A stretch of DNA of 64,000 bases, taken from contig KV748191.1 of assembly GCA_001692895.1 (NCBI GenBank), positions 1 through 64,000 on the forward strand. The letters run 5' to 3'. This DNA comes from Cenococcum geophilum 1.58. Its lineage: Eukaryota; Ascomycota; Dothideomycetes; Gloniales; Gloniaceae. Made by a program: the position numbers and the translations under genes. The notes beneath the pieces are model-generated. The model was not told the DNA's origin. It worked only from the letters and a program-made list of their open reading frames with translations, and did no database searches. This document shows positions 35,575-47,690 of this stretch, in pieces (positions within the stretch are counted from its first letter, which is position 1; every line of letters starts with the position of its first letter).

Positions 35575-38500
35575 TTACCCCCCTCTTTAAAATAAAGCCT
35601 GCCTTTAGGCTTAGTTAGAAATAGGGTAGCACTAGGCTTATAAATATAGGATTATAAAATATAAGATAAGGAGATAAAGGGGATATAAGTACGTCCAGAT
35701 TAAGTATAAAGGGTGATTATGGGCTAAGTGGAAGCACTAGGCTAGAAAGAGTAGCCGCTAAAAGTCTTAGCACGGATCTAACTAATTAGACAACTTTAAC
35801 CGGTGGTTAAAGTTCCTAGATATCTGAAATTTTACGGTACTGGTAGAAAAACGGTAGAATAAGGCAGAATTTGGCAGATAGCTGTATTAGGCTTTAGGGC
35901 GTTTTTATCCCTATATTCTTCCGGTAACTTATTATCTTTATTATACTAGCATTTTATCTATTTATCTAGGTACTTTAGGGGTCTAGGCGTATTAGGGTAT
36001 TAGTTATAAAATTCTTTAAGCTTTTAGGGGCAGCCTATAAAGTTCCACGTAGGGTACTAGGTTAAGTTAGGATTGTAGCCCTTCTATTAGATATAGTATT
36101 TTAGCGTTCCCTATACTATCTTATAGGCCAGTATTCTATTAACCTCCTATTTATTATTACCGTTTACTTAAACTAGTAGGGGAGGCTTGTTCTTTTATCT
36201 AGGTAATAAGTTATTTATAGCTTTCCGTAACTTATTTAGTAAGAAGATAGGGTAAACCCTAATTAAATTTAGGAGCTTTATCTTATATAAGTTGCCTATC
36301 TTTTTAAGAACCTTATACGGTCCTACTATCTAATAGTCCAGCTTACGGCTAGGTTATTTAGTTTTCTAATTTCTTATTATAACCTAGACTATATTATTAG
36401 GGGCAAAATTAGGCTCTTAACGGTATTTATTTACCTACTGTTCTATTAACCTCTAAGCTTTTTCTAGGTTCTTACGGGCTACTATCTAGGCCTCCTCTAA
36501 TCGTTTAGCGTACTGTTAGGCCTTAGTATAGAATAGCTTCTCTTATACAGTCTAGGGTTCTTCTAGCCTTCTCTAGTTAAAGCTTATACGGGGTAAGTAT
36601 CCTATTTTTAGCTAAATTAGGGCAAACCCTATATAGTTATAGGGTAGGGTTGCTTGCGCGTAGTCTATTAAGGGTAATAGTTTAGACTAGTTATCCTAAA
36701 AATAGTTAATAAAGGGCCTAAGCCTCTAGTCTAGGTACTAATTTATAATCTCTGTCTAACCGTCTATCTAGGGGTAATAAGCCGTAGAAAGCTTTAGCTT
36801 AATACCTAAGATTTAGGTAAACTTATTCTAGAAGGCTGATATAAACTGTGGCCTATAATTAGATATAATAGTATCTAGTAGTCTGTAGATTTAGTAGACG
36901 TAATAGATATATAGCCAGGCTGCCTCTTTAGCATTAATATTTTTATAACAGGGAATTAAGAACGGGCGTTTACTAAAGTGGTTAACTATAACTATAACTA
37001 TATTATATTTGTTACAGTCCTTAGGTAGTTTATAAAAGTCTATAAAGATATACTACTAAGGGCGCTCTAGTATTAGGAGTGGCTTAAGTAGTTTTAGGGT
37101 CTTATCCTATGGGATTATAGCTCTCTAGCAGTCTTTATAGTTCCGTATATATTAATTAATATCTATAACTATTTTTAGCTAGTAGTAGTAGCAGTTAATA
37201 ATTTTACGGGTCTTATTCTTGCTAGGGTATGCCGTAGAGACTTAGTAATAAGCTTCGCGGATTAGTTTAGTCCGTAGATTATTAATATTAGGGACTATAA
37301 GCCGCTCCTAGTATAGAAGCAATCCTTCCTCCGTTTTAAAATTGGGGTTTCCTTTTACGGCTTATTCGCGAAGGGCCCTTAAGGCGTTAGCCGTGCGGCT
37401 TACAGTTAGGAGGCGGTTAATTAGCCCTATTAGCTTATCTAAGGACTCCTCTATTAGTACTAGCTTATTTTACTAGGAGTCTAGCTCCTTAAGGATCTAT
37501 AGGTTAAGCTGTTCTAGATAAAGGAGGGCGCGCGTCCAATATTAGGTCTTTAGCTTATTTTAAGGTCCTACGTCTTATTTTCTTCGGGTTAAGGTATTAG
37601 CCTTAGAGTTTTACTTACTAAAACAGTATATAATTATAAAGAAGAATTAGAAGAGTATTTTAGCCTATTAGGCTTATTATTTAGTAAGCTACTTTATAGT
37701 TATAAAGTACTCTAGGGCTTTATAATCTGTGTATATCTTAATCTAAAAGTTTATACCTTTAAGCTCTACACACTATTAGGAGAGTAATTAAATAATAGCT
37801 AGCTTTTTTTTTATGTACTTTATAGTTATACTTAGCTAGGTCTATTATCTTTAAGAAAAAAGCTATAGGGTACTATTTACTGTCTAGATGTAACTATAAT
37901 AGGATTCCCGCTATAACCCTATTAGAGGCGTTTGTTTTTAACATTAATTTAAAGTCTAAATTATAGTAATAAAAAATTAGGGAAGAGATAAGCCGATTCT
38001 TTATCTCTTTAAAGGCTTCTATATAACTATTATTAAAGATAAAAGGCGTGTCCTTCCTAGTTAGTTATATAAGAGGTTTTACTATAATTCCGTAATTACG
38101 GATAAACTAGTAGTAGAAGTTATAAAAGCTAAGGAAGGATTAGATTCCTTTTACTATATAAAGGGGCTTCTAGTTACGGATTGCCTTTACCTTTTTAGGG
38201 TTAACCTTAATTCCTTCTATAATTATAATAAACCTAAAGTATTTTATATGTTTTACCCTAAACTTGCATTTCTTAATATTAACTTATAAGCCTGCGTTCC
38301 GTAATCTCTCTAGGACCTTTTTAATATAAACTTAATACTTAAGTTCGTCGTCTAAGTATATAAGAATGTTGTCTAGGTATACTATGCAGAATTTATTAAG
38401 ATAATTAAAAAGAACGTTATTTATATACCTTTGGTATATAGCCGGTCCGTTTATTAGTCTAAAAGGAAGAACTTTATATTTATAGGAACTATAACGGGTA

Positions 38501-41324
38501 TAGAATGTTATTAAATCTTTAGATATAGGGTCTATCCTAATTTAGTAGAAAGCTTAGCAGATATTAAGTTTGGTAAAAATCTTTACCTAGCTTAGGCGTA
38601 TAAGGGTCTCATTAATTAAAGGAATAGGATACCGGTCCTTTTAAGTAATAGCGTTTAGTTTTTAATAGTCGATATAAAAATAAAGGCTTTTTTATAAATA
38701 GGATAAGGGAAGTAAAAGGGGCTTAACTTAGCTTAATAAACCCTTTATCCAGGTTATTAATTAAGTACTACTTTATTGCTTTTAGCTTATCCGTTAATTA
38801 ATAGTAGAGGGGGCTATAGCTTAGTGAGTTATTGGCTTCTAATTAAATCTTATAATTATATATCTGGTAGGGGGGTAATTTATCTAAGGCCGCCTCTAAG
38901 AATGCATCCTTATAGTTTATATAAATAGTAAAAAGGAGGCGTTTAACTAGTTCCTCATCGGTTTCCTTAGCTGGCCTTTTCTTTCTATTATTAATAATTT
39001 AGTTAATTTTATATAGGCTTGTTATAAAGACCTTATTGTCCTTCTAGTATATATTAAAGTAGAACGCTATAGCGCTAATTACAGCAATGTCTATGGTAGG
39101 GGGGTTGCCTAATAATAGGGGCGTATATAACTTTAGGGACTTCCGGGGTACTGGCGTTATTATTACTCCTTTTAGCTCCTATTACATCTTTTAAAGGTTA
39201 TCCCTTATATCCTATTAATACGTTCTTTTCTATACCGGTTAGATTTGTGTAATTTAGACGTTATCTATATTACTATCTATCTCGCCTTTATACGTAGAGT
39301 CCTCTTTAAATATAGCGCTTTAGGAGAGTATCTTTATTAGTATAGAGTTCTTTCTAGCTTTACGGCGGGCGTCTTCTTAGGTAAAGGCTAAGTCACGGGC
39401 CTAGACATCCTACTAGTAGGTAGGGTTAGCCCTTACGGCTAGTATCTTGCGGTTAGTTCGGGTCTCCCTAATAAAGGAGGGCAACCTTAGTCTATCCTCT
39501 AGCCAAATAAACTATCTTTATTGCATATTTAACTAAATATTAAAAGAGGACATCTATTTTCGTCTAAGGATTATATTATAGGACCCTAGGTCTAGGATAT
39601 AAAAGGGGATACTATATTAGCGTTGTCCGTTAAAAGCGATATATAACTTTAAGACGTGGGTAATAGGCCAACTGGCTTAGCCGTTAGAGCCTTTTACCTA
39701 AATAGGCTTCTCTAGTCGGATGGCTTCTATATTTAGAAACTTGGCAATATTATTCATATAGGTAGTATTTATAAAGGTAAAGCTATTTGCTCTAGTGTTA
39801 ATAAGGGTAGTTATATTAACTCTATATCCATTTTAAGATACTATATATAGAACCGTAAAATACTTTCCACCTATTAACTAACTAAGATTAATCTCTTTAA
39901 GATCAATAGGGTACCCTAGGGGGGAGTCTTTCCCTAAGGTTTCTTTTTTCCCGACTTATCGGACGTTTCTTCTTCCTCTATCTCCTTAATATCGCCTATA
40001 TCCTTTAGCTCCGGGCAAGACAAGGTAAAGTAACCCTGCTTATTATAGTTATAGCACGTAGCCAAGGTAGGGTTAATTAGAGTATTACGGGGAATACTAG
40101 TTAATAGCGTAGTACGTAACTAATTAGGCGAGGCTCGCTAGTATATAGTTATAACTGCCTTTAGTATAAGAGTAGTTATAACTTATCTTCCTGCTCTAGC
40201 TCCTATAGGTATATCTAACAAGTTTTAATTATTATGGAGTCGCTTCTACTAATTAGGGCAGGCGTTAATCCGCTTTAGTTCTCAGTCTAAAGATAGGCAA
40301 CGAGCTATAAGTTTTTTATGGGTTAGTAGGTTATCTAAGGTTATAGCGATCTTTTCTTATAGCTAGATTATTAGCTTATTATATAGGTCTAATCGGTAGT
40401 TATTAAGGGGAACCTAGCCTTCTCTTATAAGGTGTAGGAATTAAGTTTAGAATTTAGTAAAGGGTTAGTTTAGTTTTATTATTAGGTGATTATAGTTATA
40501 ACGGGCATCCTATACTTTGTTTGGGTTAATATAAATAGCTGCTAGGTGCCGTATTATCTCGTTAACAGATATAAATTAGATAGGGGAGTTGTCCTTAAAC
40601 TTGGCTTAAAGGTGCTGTTGGGCGTCCCTAGTAGTTTAACTAAAGAGGTAAAGCATTTTAGCTTCTTTAGAAAGGAAATAATTATAGTTAACGCGGAGCT
40701 TTTCTTATACTTAAATCCTCTAATTCTTAAAGGTAGGGTCTATCCCGTTAGATAGTAATAAGGGGTTAGGGAGCTTAACGGACTTTAATTACTTTATTAT
40801 TATATCCGTACTCCTTAGTATATTATATTTAGTAGAGTAAATAGGTTAGCTAGGGCTTTAAGAAGGGGAAGCTAGGCTATTTTATAGGGCTGTAAGGCTT
40901 TTTAGAATCTCTTATAGGGTCTCTTATATATTTCTTACTTTAAAACGATCGACTTTTTAGCTGGCTGCAAGGGCGCAAATCTACTCGCGTACGTCTACGA
41001 CGTCTTTATTATTTTCAATTTCTAATCCTAATTAGATCTTAGGTTCCTCTTAGGTAAAGGTAGCTCTCTTAAATAAGCTTGCTTTAGGTGCCATTGTTAG
41101 CTTCCTAAGGTTTATTAGTATTATACGCTTTAGTTTCGATTTTGGGGGTATAGGTCTAGTCCTATCTAGCTTATAAGGTAGGATATTATCTAGGCCTTCC
41201 CAGGCAATATAGAGTTGTTTTAGCGTCTAAGTATAGCGCGTTAATGCGTTATTGCAGATAAAGTTTCTTTAGGGTAAGATATTATTAAGGCCTTCCTAGG
41301 TAAGGTAGGGTAAGCTTAATATAA

Positions 41325-41534
41325 TATTACGGCTTGTACAAATGCCTCTAAACCAAAGCTTATAGAATACTGTATTACGAAGATACTAAGCTAAAGAGAA
41401 GGAAAAGGGGTCGCTAGGACTGATATAAATAAATATATAGGGTAAGCCGCTAAGGCGCTAGCTTTGGGCGGGCTAATCGTAGATCGGCAGAATATGGCAG
41501 AATTTGGCAGGTAACGTGCGATAGCGCCGTTACA
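41325..41534 (-). repeat. 5' LTR of Gypsy C
   Basis: Same length as its partner at 35,365, ending GCCGTTACA directly before the CTAAC target duplication. Confidence 0.88.
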
Positions 41535-43194
41535 CTAACCGGCTTGGCCGTTATAGCCTTTTATTTAAATAGGCTTCTCTAGTCGGATAGCTTCTATATT
41601 TAAAAACTTAGCAATATTATTTATATAAGCAGTATTTATAAAGGCGAAGCCATTTACTCTAGTATTAATTAGGGCGGTTATATTAACTCTATATCTATTT
41701 TAAGATACTATATATAGAACCGTAAAATACTTTCTACCTATTAACTAATTAAAATTAATCTCTTTAAGATCGATAGGGTACCCTAGGGGGAGTTTTTCCC
41801 TAGGGTTCTTCTTTTCCTAACTTGTTAGATATTTCTCCTTCCTCTATCTCCTTAATATTGCCTATATTCTTTAGCTCCGGGCAAGATAAGGTAAAGTAAC
41901 CCTCCTTATTACAGTTGTAGTATGTAGCTAAGGTAGGGTTAATTAGAGTATTATAATAAGTACTAGTTAATAGCGTAGTACGTAGCTAGTTAGGTAAGGC
42001 TTACTAGTATATAGTTATAACCGCTTTTAGTATAAGAGCGGTTATAGCTTATCTTCCTACTTTAGCTCCTATAGGTATAGCTAATAAGCTTTAATCGCTA
42101 TAGGGTTACTGCTACCAATTAGGGCGGGTGTTAATTTACTTTAGTTCTAAATTTAATAATAGGTAATAAGTTATAAGTCTGTTATAAGTTAGTATGTTAT
42201 TTAGGGTTATAGCAATCTTCTCTTATAGCTAAATTGTTAGCTTATTATATAGGTCTAATTAGTAGTTTTTAAGGGGAACCTAGCCTTCTTCTGCAAGGTA
42301 TAGGAATTAAATTTAGAATTTAGCAAAGGTTAGTTTGGTTTTATTATTAGGCGATTATAGTTATACCAGGCGTCTTATACTTTATTTAGGTTAACGTAAA
42401 TAGCCGCTAGGTACTATATTATCTTATTAATAGATATAAATCGGATAGGGGACTCGTTCTTAAACTTAGCTTAAAGGTACTATTAGGTGTCCCTAGTAGT
42501 TCAACTAAAGAGGTAAAGCATTTTAGCTTTTTTTAAAAAGGAAATAGTTCTAGTTAATATAAAGCTTTCCTTATACTTAAATCCTCCAATTCTTAAAGGT
42601 AGGGTCTATCCCGTTAGATAGTAGTAAGGGGTTAGGGAGCTTAACGGACTTTAATTACTTTATTATTATATCTATACTCCCTAGTATATTGCATTTAGTG
42701 GAGTAAATAGGTTAGCTAGGGCTTTAAAAAGGGAAAGCTAGGCTATTTTATAGGGCCGTAAGGTTTTTTAGGATCTCTTATAGGGTCTCTTATATATTTC
42801 TTACTTTAAGATAATTAGCTTTCTAGCTAGCTATAAGGGCGCAAATCTGCTCGCGTATGTCTATAACATTATTATTATCTTTAATTTCTGATCCTAATTG
42901 GATCTTAGGTTCCTCTTAGGTAAAGGCAGCACTCTTAAATAAGCTTACTTTAGGTGCCATCGTTAGCTTCCTAGGGTTTATTAGTATTATATACTTTAGT
43001 TTTAATTCTAGGGGTATAGGTCTAGTCCTATCTAGCTTATAAGGTAGAATATTACCTAGGCCTTCCTAGGTAATGTAGAGTTGTTTTAATATCTAAGTAT
43101 AGCGCGTTAACGCGTTATTATAGACAAAGTTTTCTTTTTTAGGGTAGGATATTATTGAGGCCTTCCTAGGCAATATAGGGAGAGCCTAGTATAA

Positions 43195-43459
43195 TGTAAC
43201 GGCTTATATAAATGCCTCTAAACTAAAGCTTGTGGAATGCTATCTTATAAAGATACTAAGCTAAGGAGAAGGAAAGGGGGTCGCTAGGGCTAGTATAAAC
43301 AAATAAGTAGCGCGAGCCGCTAAGGCGCTAGTAGTAGGTGAGCTAACAGTATAAAACAGTACTAGATAGTATGTAATAATATAAGATAGTATAATAGGTG
43401 GCAGAATATAGCAGAACTTAGGTAGAATTTAGTAGGTAACGCGCTCTAGCGTCGTTACA
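43195..43459 (-). repeat. 5' LTR of Gypsy B
   Basis: It is followed by the AAACC duplication and then by the continuation of element A. Confidence 0.85.
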
Positions 43460-46400
43460 AAACCTAAATATATAATCTTCGCCGTTATAATAGCCGATAT
43501 TAAAAAGGCCTTAGCACTAAAAAAGCACACTCACCCTGCCATAAAGGTACTAGTAGAATACTATAGTCGTCTAAAAGTATTTTTATAAAAGGAAGCTAAT
43601 AAGCTACTAAAATACCAACTATATAACTATAAGATTATACTTAAAGAAGGAAAGCAGCCTAGATTTAGACCCTTATATAGGATATCCTAAGATAAACTCT
43701 AAGTACTATAAAAGTATTTAGACGAAAACCTAAGTAAAGAATTTATTTAAGCAAGCTTGTCGCCTATAGCCGTACTAGTAATCTTTATTAAGAAACCCAG
43801 CGGCGGTCTGCGCTTCTATATAAACTACTAAGCTTTTAACGCCGTTACCGTTAAGAACTAATATCTAATCCTATTAATATAGAAGACGCTAAGCTGACTA
43901 AGTAAGGCTTGCTACTATACAAAGCTTAATATTATCTCTATATTTAACCGCCTCCGTATTATAAAAGGAGATAAATAGCTTACTGCATTTTATACTTAGT
44001 ATGGATTATTTAAATACTTAATAACGCTATTTAGCCTTATAAATACCCTAAGCTCGTTTTAATATTATATAAACGACACCCTATGTCCCTACCTAGATAT
44101 CTTCTATACTGCTTATATCGATAACATCCTAATATATAGTAATAACCTAACTAAATATTGGAAATACGTTAACTTTATTTTATAAGCCCTACATAAAGCT
44201 AGTCTATAATTAGATATAAATAAATACAAGTTTTATAAAACGGAAGTTTTATACCTTAAACTTCTTATTTCTATAAATGGTATATAAATGGACCTAAAGA
44301 AAGTTAAAGTAATTATAAACTAGTAAGAACCTGAGAACGTTAAGAATATAAGAGCCTTTATAGGATTTGCCAATTTCTACTAATAGTTTATTAATAACTT
44401 CTCCGCCCTAGTTTTACTCCTTATAGCTCTAACCTAAAAGGATAAAGCCTTTATCTTTAATAAGGAATATAAAAAGGCCTTTACCTATATAAAGGTTATA
44501 TTTACTACTGCGCTAGTACTTTAACACTTTAATCTAAACTAAATAAGTGTTATAAAAGCCGACTTATCTAACTATATTATTAAAGGCATCCTATCTTAAT
44601 ATAATAAGGATAGAGTATTGCACCCTATAGTATACTTTTTAAAATAACTAAGCCTAGCTAAATATAACTACGAGATCTATAATAAGGAATTATTAGCTAT
44701 TATTAGATGTTTTAAACAATAGCGACCTAAACTAGAAGGCATTAGATTCCTAATTAAGGTCCTTAGCAACTATAAGAACCTATAGTACTTTATAACTATA
44801 AAACAGCTAAGCTACCGTTAGGCCCGCTAGTTAGAATACCTATCCCATTTTTAATTCTTAATTATATACTACCTAGGCGTTTAAGGCTAAAAGCCTAATA
44901 CCCTAACCTAACGCTCGTAAGACGCGCTAGCACTAGAAGAAGCGCGCTCTTACTAAAATTAAACCCTGCTTTACCCTAAACTATTTAACCCTCTTACTAA
45001 AGATATTATAGTATACGTCCTTAAAATAACTAATTAATTAATTAAATAGATTATAATTAATAAATACCTAAATAACAAGTTTATCTAAGAGACGCTTAAG
45101 CTAATATTAAATGGTATTAAACGCTTTAAAAGGATTTCTCTAAGTAAATATAAAGCCCGCAGGAACCGCTTATACTACTAAAACCGCCTAGTTATACCTA
45201 ACTATAACGAACTTAAGCTTAAGCTCCTTAAACACATATATAACCTACTAGTAGTCAGCTATTTAGGCTAAGGAAAAACCCTAGAGCTACTCTAACAGGA
45301 GTATTACTAGCTAAATATATATAATATAATATAAAGATACGTCTCTAGCTGCTATATCTACCGATAAGCTAAAGCTTTGCGTAAGATATATAACGGCCTA
45401 TTAAAGCTACTACCTATTCCGGACCAAAGATAGAAGGATATCTTAATTAACTTTATTATTAATCTCCCCGTAAGTAAAGGCTATATAAATATTATAGTAG
45501 TTATAGACCGACTATCTAAAATAAGGCACTTAATCGCCTGCCCTAATATATTAACGCCTACTATTATCTAACTATTCCTAGATTATGTATAAAAACTCCA
45601 GACTTTCTAAAATGATTATCTCTAATAAAGGCAGCCAGTTTATCTCTATATTTTAGAAAAGACTAACTACCTAACTCTATATTAAAGCACTGCTATCTAC
45701 TATATATTACCTAGAAATAGATAGTTAAACGGAATGTATAAACGCTATAATAGAATAGTATATCCAGATATATACGTCGTACTTATAAGATAACTAGATT
45801 AACTAGCTTATATTTACTAAGTTTACTATAAATAATTCCGTCTTAAAAACTATAAAAGTCTCCCTATTTCTAGCCAACTATAGCTAGCATCTATAAATAG
45901 GTTTTAAACCCTTTAATAACGTCCCTCGCCTCGCTTATTACGCCTTATAAATTATAAAAGTATATTAATTTATAGAAAAAATAGAGGAATTATAATAGTT
46001 CCTTACTAATAAGATAATATAGGCTTAATCTATCTATAAAGCCGCAGCAAATAAGAAATAAACCCTAGCACCGGCCTATTAAATTAGTAACTTTATCTAG
46101 CTAAATATAAGAAATCTAAACATAAAATAACCTACTAAAAAACTTAATTAGAAGAACGCTAGCCCTTATAAAGTTAAGAAGGTTATCTCCTCTTACTTCT
46201 ACTAATTAAAGCTCCCTAACACGGTTAAAATCTACCCTATATTCCACACGTTAGTCCTCCGCCCTACTACCCCTATATTAAACGCCCTGCCTAAATAGAT
46301 ATAGGACCCTCCCCTATTAGTTAAAGTAGATAGTAAGAACAAGTACTTTATTAAAAGAATTAATAATATTAAGTATAATAAATGAAAACGCTAATATATA

Positions 46401-46549
46401 TATCTTATAAAATGGAGAGGCTTTATTAAGCCCTTATAGGAACCCGTTAACTCTATAGGACTTATATAAGCCGCAGAAGATTTTTATAAACTTTACCTAG
46501 AACTACTACAGCTCCATCTTATAAAAGCTTAAGTTTAAAGGGGGAGTAC

Positions 46550-46889
46550 TATTATGGGATACCCCTATAATACCTTATATACGCCTACCTATTTCTACCA
46601 ACCATGAAACTGTAATTTACCGCGACTTATGGCAACCTAACAGAAATCTGCCATATTTCGCCAAGTTTTACTAAATCCTATTAAGTTCTGCTAGGACTAC
46701 GACCTAAATCCTATTCTACTCTATGCACGTATTAACTAAGTAACTAAGTTAATAATATATACCCTTTCTTCCTATTTTCCTACCTTCTTTCCTTATATAA
46801 CGTCTTAATCTTATTATACAGTTTATATATATAGCTTAATAATATCTACTTTACTATATCTTATTGTCGCTTATACTTACTCCGTAATA
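46550..46889 (+). repeat. 3' LTR of Gypsy A
   Basis: It follows the polypurine tract of A and ends TTACTCCGTAATA, as does the 5' copy. It is about 28 bp shorter than the 5' LTR. Confidence 0.85.
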
Positions 46890-46894
46890 GCATA

Positions 46895-47093
46895 CTTAGA
46901 AAGCTTTATAATATTACTATATATACCTATAGCTTATATAACCAACTACTGGACCTTATATATTACCCTATTTTACCTACATTAGTACTACCCTTATATA
47001 TCTTAAATACGTTTAAAATAAGTTATATGTTATATTATAATATTCAATTACGCTATTACGGCTCCCGTTAGGGTCTATGCAGCGGGTCTATAT
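46895..47093. other. AT-rich flank between Gypsy A and the LINE
   Basis: About 200 bp of decayed sequence without a recognisable frame or element end. Confidence 0.4.
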
Positions 47094-47122
47094 GGGTATA
47101 TATATATATATATATATATAAG
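47094..47122. repeat. (TA)n microsatellite at the LINE 3' end
   Basis: About 13 TA units. In minus sense it forms the tail of the LINE, in the place of a poly-A. Confidence 0.85.
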
Positions 47123-47414
47123 AGGGGAACCGTACCACTAGGGCTGGATAAAACCTCTCCTTCTTTTGTTATACGGCCTATATAGCCTCTCTTCTAATTA
47201 GTAACTGCCAAGCACGAGTAGACGTCTCTTTAAGGCGCTATAGAAAAGCTATCTTAATGCGTACTCCTAGGTCTATCCGGTGGAGTGTATAGCTAGGGCC
47301 TAGCTTCTATTCCTAGCTGCTCCGGTTATCTAGGTAGGGCGTAGGCCGGTAGCATATAAGGCTAGTAGTGGTGTAAAAGGTTCCGCCGTTTATATCTATA
47401 TTAATATATACAGC

Positions 47415-47690
47415 TCTATACCTTGCTAGGTTTTATTAAGTTCTATTAGGATATTAACCTTTACTAAATTCTACTAGGTTACCAAATTCTGTTAAATTTT
47501 ACTAGGTTGCTAAAGTTCTACCAACTTCTATTAGGTTATTAGATTCTGCTAGGTTGCTAAGATTCTACCAAATTCTATTAGGTTACTAAAACTCTACTAA
47601 ATTCTATTAGGTTACTAAATTCTGCTAAATTCTACTAGGTTGCTAGAGTTCTGCCAACTTCTACCAGGTTACCATCTATAAAATTCTACT
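47415..47690. repeat. Tandem repeat, about 24 bp, AAATTCTACTAGGTTACT-like
   Basis: About ten to twelve imperfect units combining TTCTACTAGGTTRCTAAA and TTCTGCTAAATT run through the 3' part of the LINE. It is probably a 3'-UTR repeat or an expansion within it. Confidence 0.8.

Larger units (their letters stand above)
35365..41534 (-). mobile_element. Ty3/Gypsy element (C) inserted in B, fossil, minus strand, structurally complete
   Basis: LTRs of 210 bp at 35,365-35,574 and 41,325-41,534 bound 6.17 kb. The target duplication CTAAC is perfect (35,360-35,364 and 41,535-41,539). The polypurine tract, complement of CCCCCCTCTTT, adjoins the left LTR. Reading minus-strand from the right, gag comes first (about 39,950-41,090, zinc-knuckle region about 40,000-40,060). 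The protease region follows at about 39,680-39,860, then reverse transcriptase (catalytic region about 38,357-38,395), RNase H, and integrase to about 35,900. It is a close relative of B, with long matching stretches such as around 33,574 and 37,910. All parts are in place but the coding regions are broken many times. Confidence 0.88.
31289..43459 (-). mobile_element. Ty3/Gypsy element (B) inserted in A, fossil, minus strand
   Basis: LTRs of 265 bp lie at 31,289-31,553 and 43,195-43,459 (TGTAA(C/T)GGCT to GTTACA). The target duplication AAACC is perfect (31,284-31,288 and 43,460-43,464). A polypurine tract (complement of CCCCCTACCCCCC) adjoins the left LTR, so the element reads on the minus strand. 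The pol half is at 31,554-35,364, with the RT catalytic region near 34,040-34,080. The gag half, with a zinc-knuckle region near 41,880-41,930, is at 41,535-43,194. It is broken throughout. Element C separates the two halves. Confidence 0.88.
28811..46889 (+). mobile_element. Outermost Ty3/Gypsy element (A) of a three-level nest, fossil
   Basis: LTRs at 28,811-29,178 and 46,550-46,889 bound it. Target duplications GCGTA (28,806-28,810) and GCATA (46,890-46,894) differ by one transition. A polypurine tract (AAGTTTAAAGGGGGAG) precedes the 3' LTR. Left of the insertion lie gag (about 29,200-30,200, with a zinc-knuckle region about 30,130-30,195) and protease (about 30,550-30,700). Right of it lie reverse transcriptase (about 43,680-44,300), RNase H (about 44,500-44,800), integrase (about 45,200-45,900) and a chromodomain (about 46,320-46,470). 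It is a broken fossil with very many changes. Element B is inserted between 31,288 and 43,460. Confidence 0.88.

Noticed and set aside
28811-46889. Reading the solo and nested LTRs as evidence for an active or novel retroelement system
   Set aside because: All copies carry heavy RIP-type decay, and their parts match ordinary Ty3/Gypsy chromoviruses; they are fossils.
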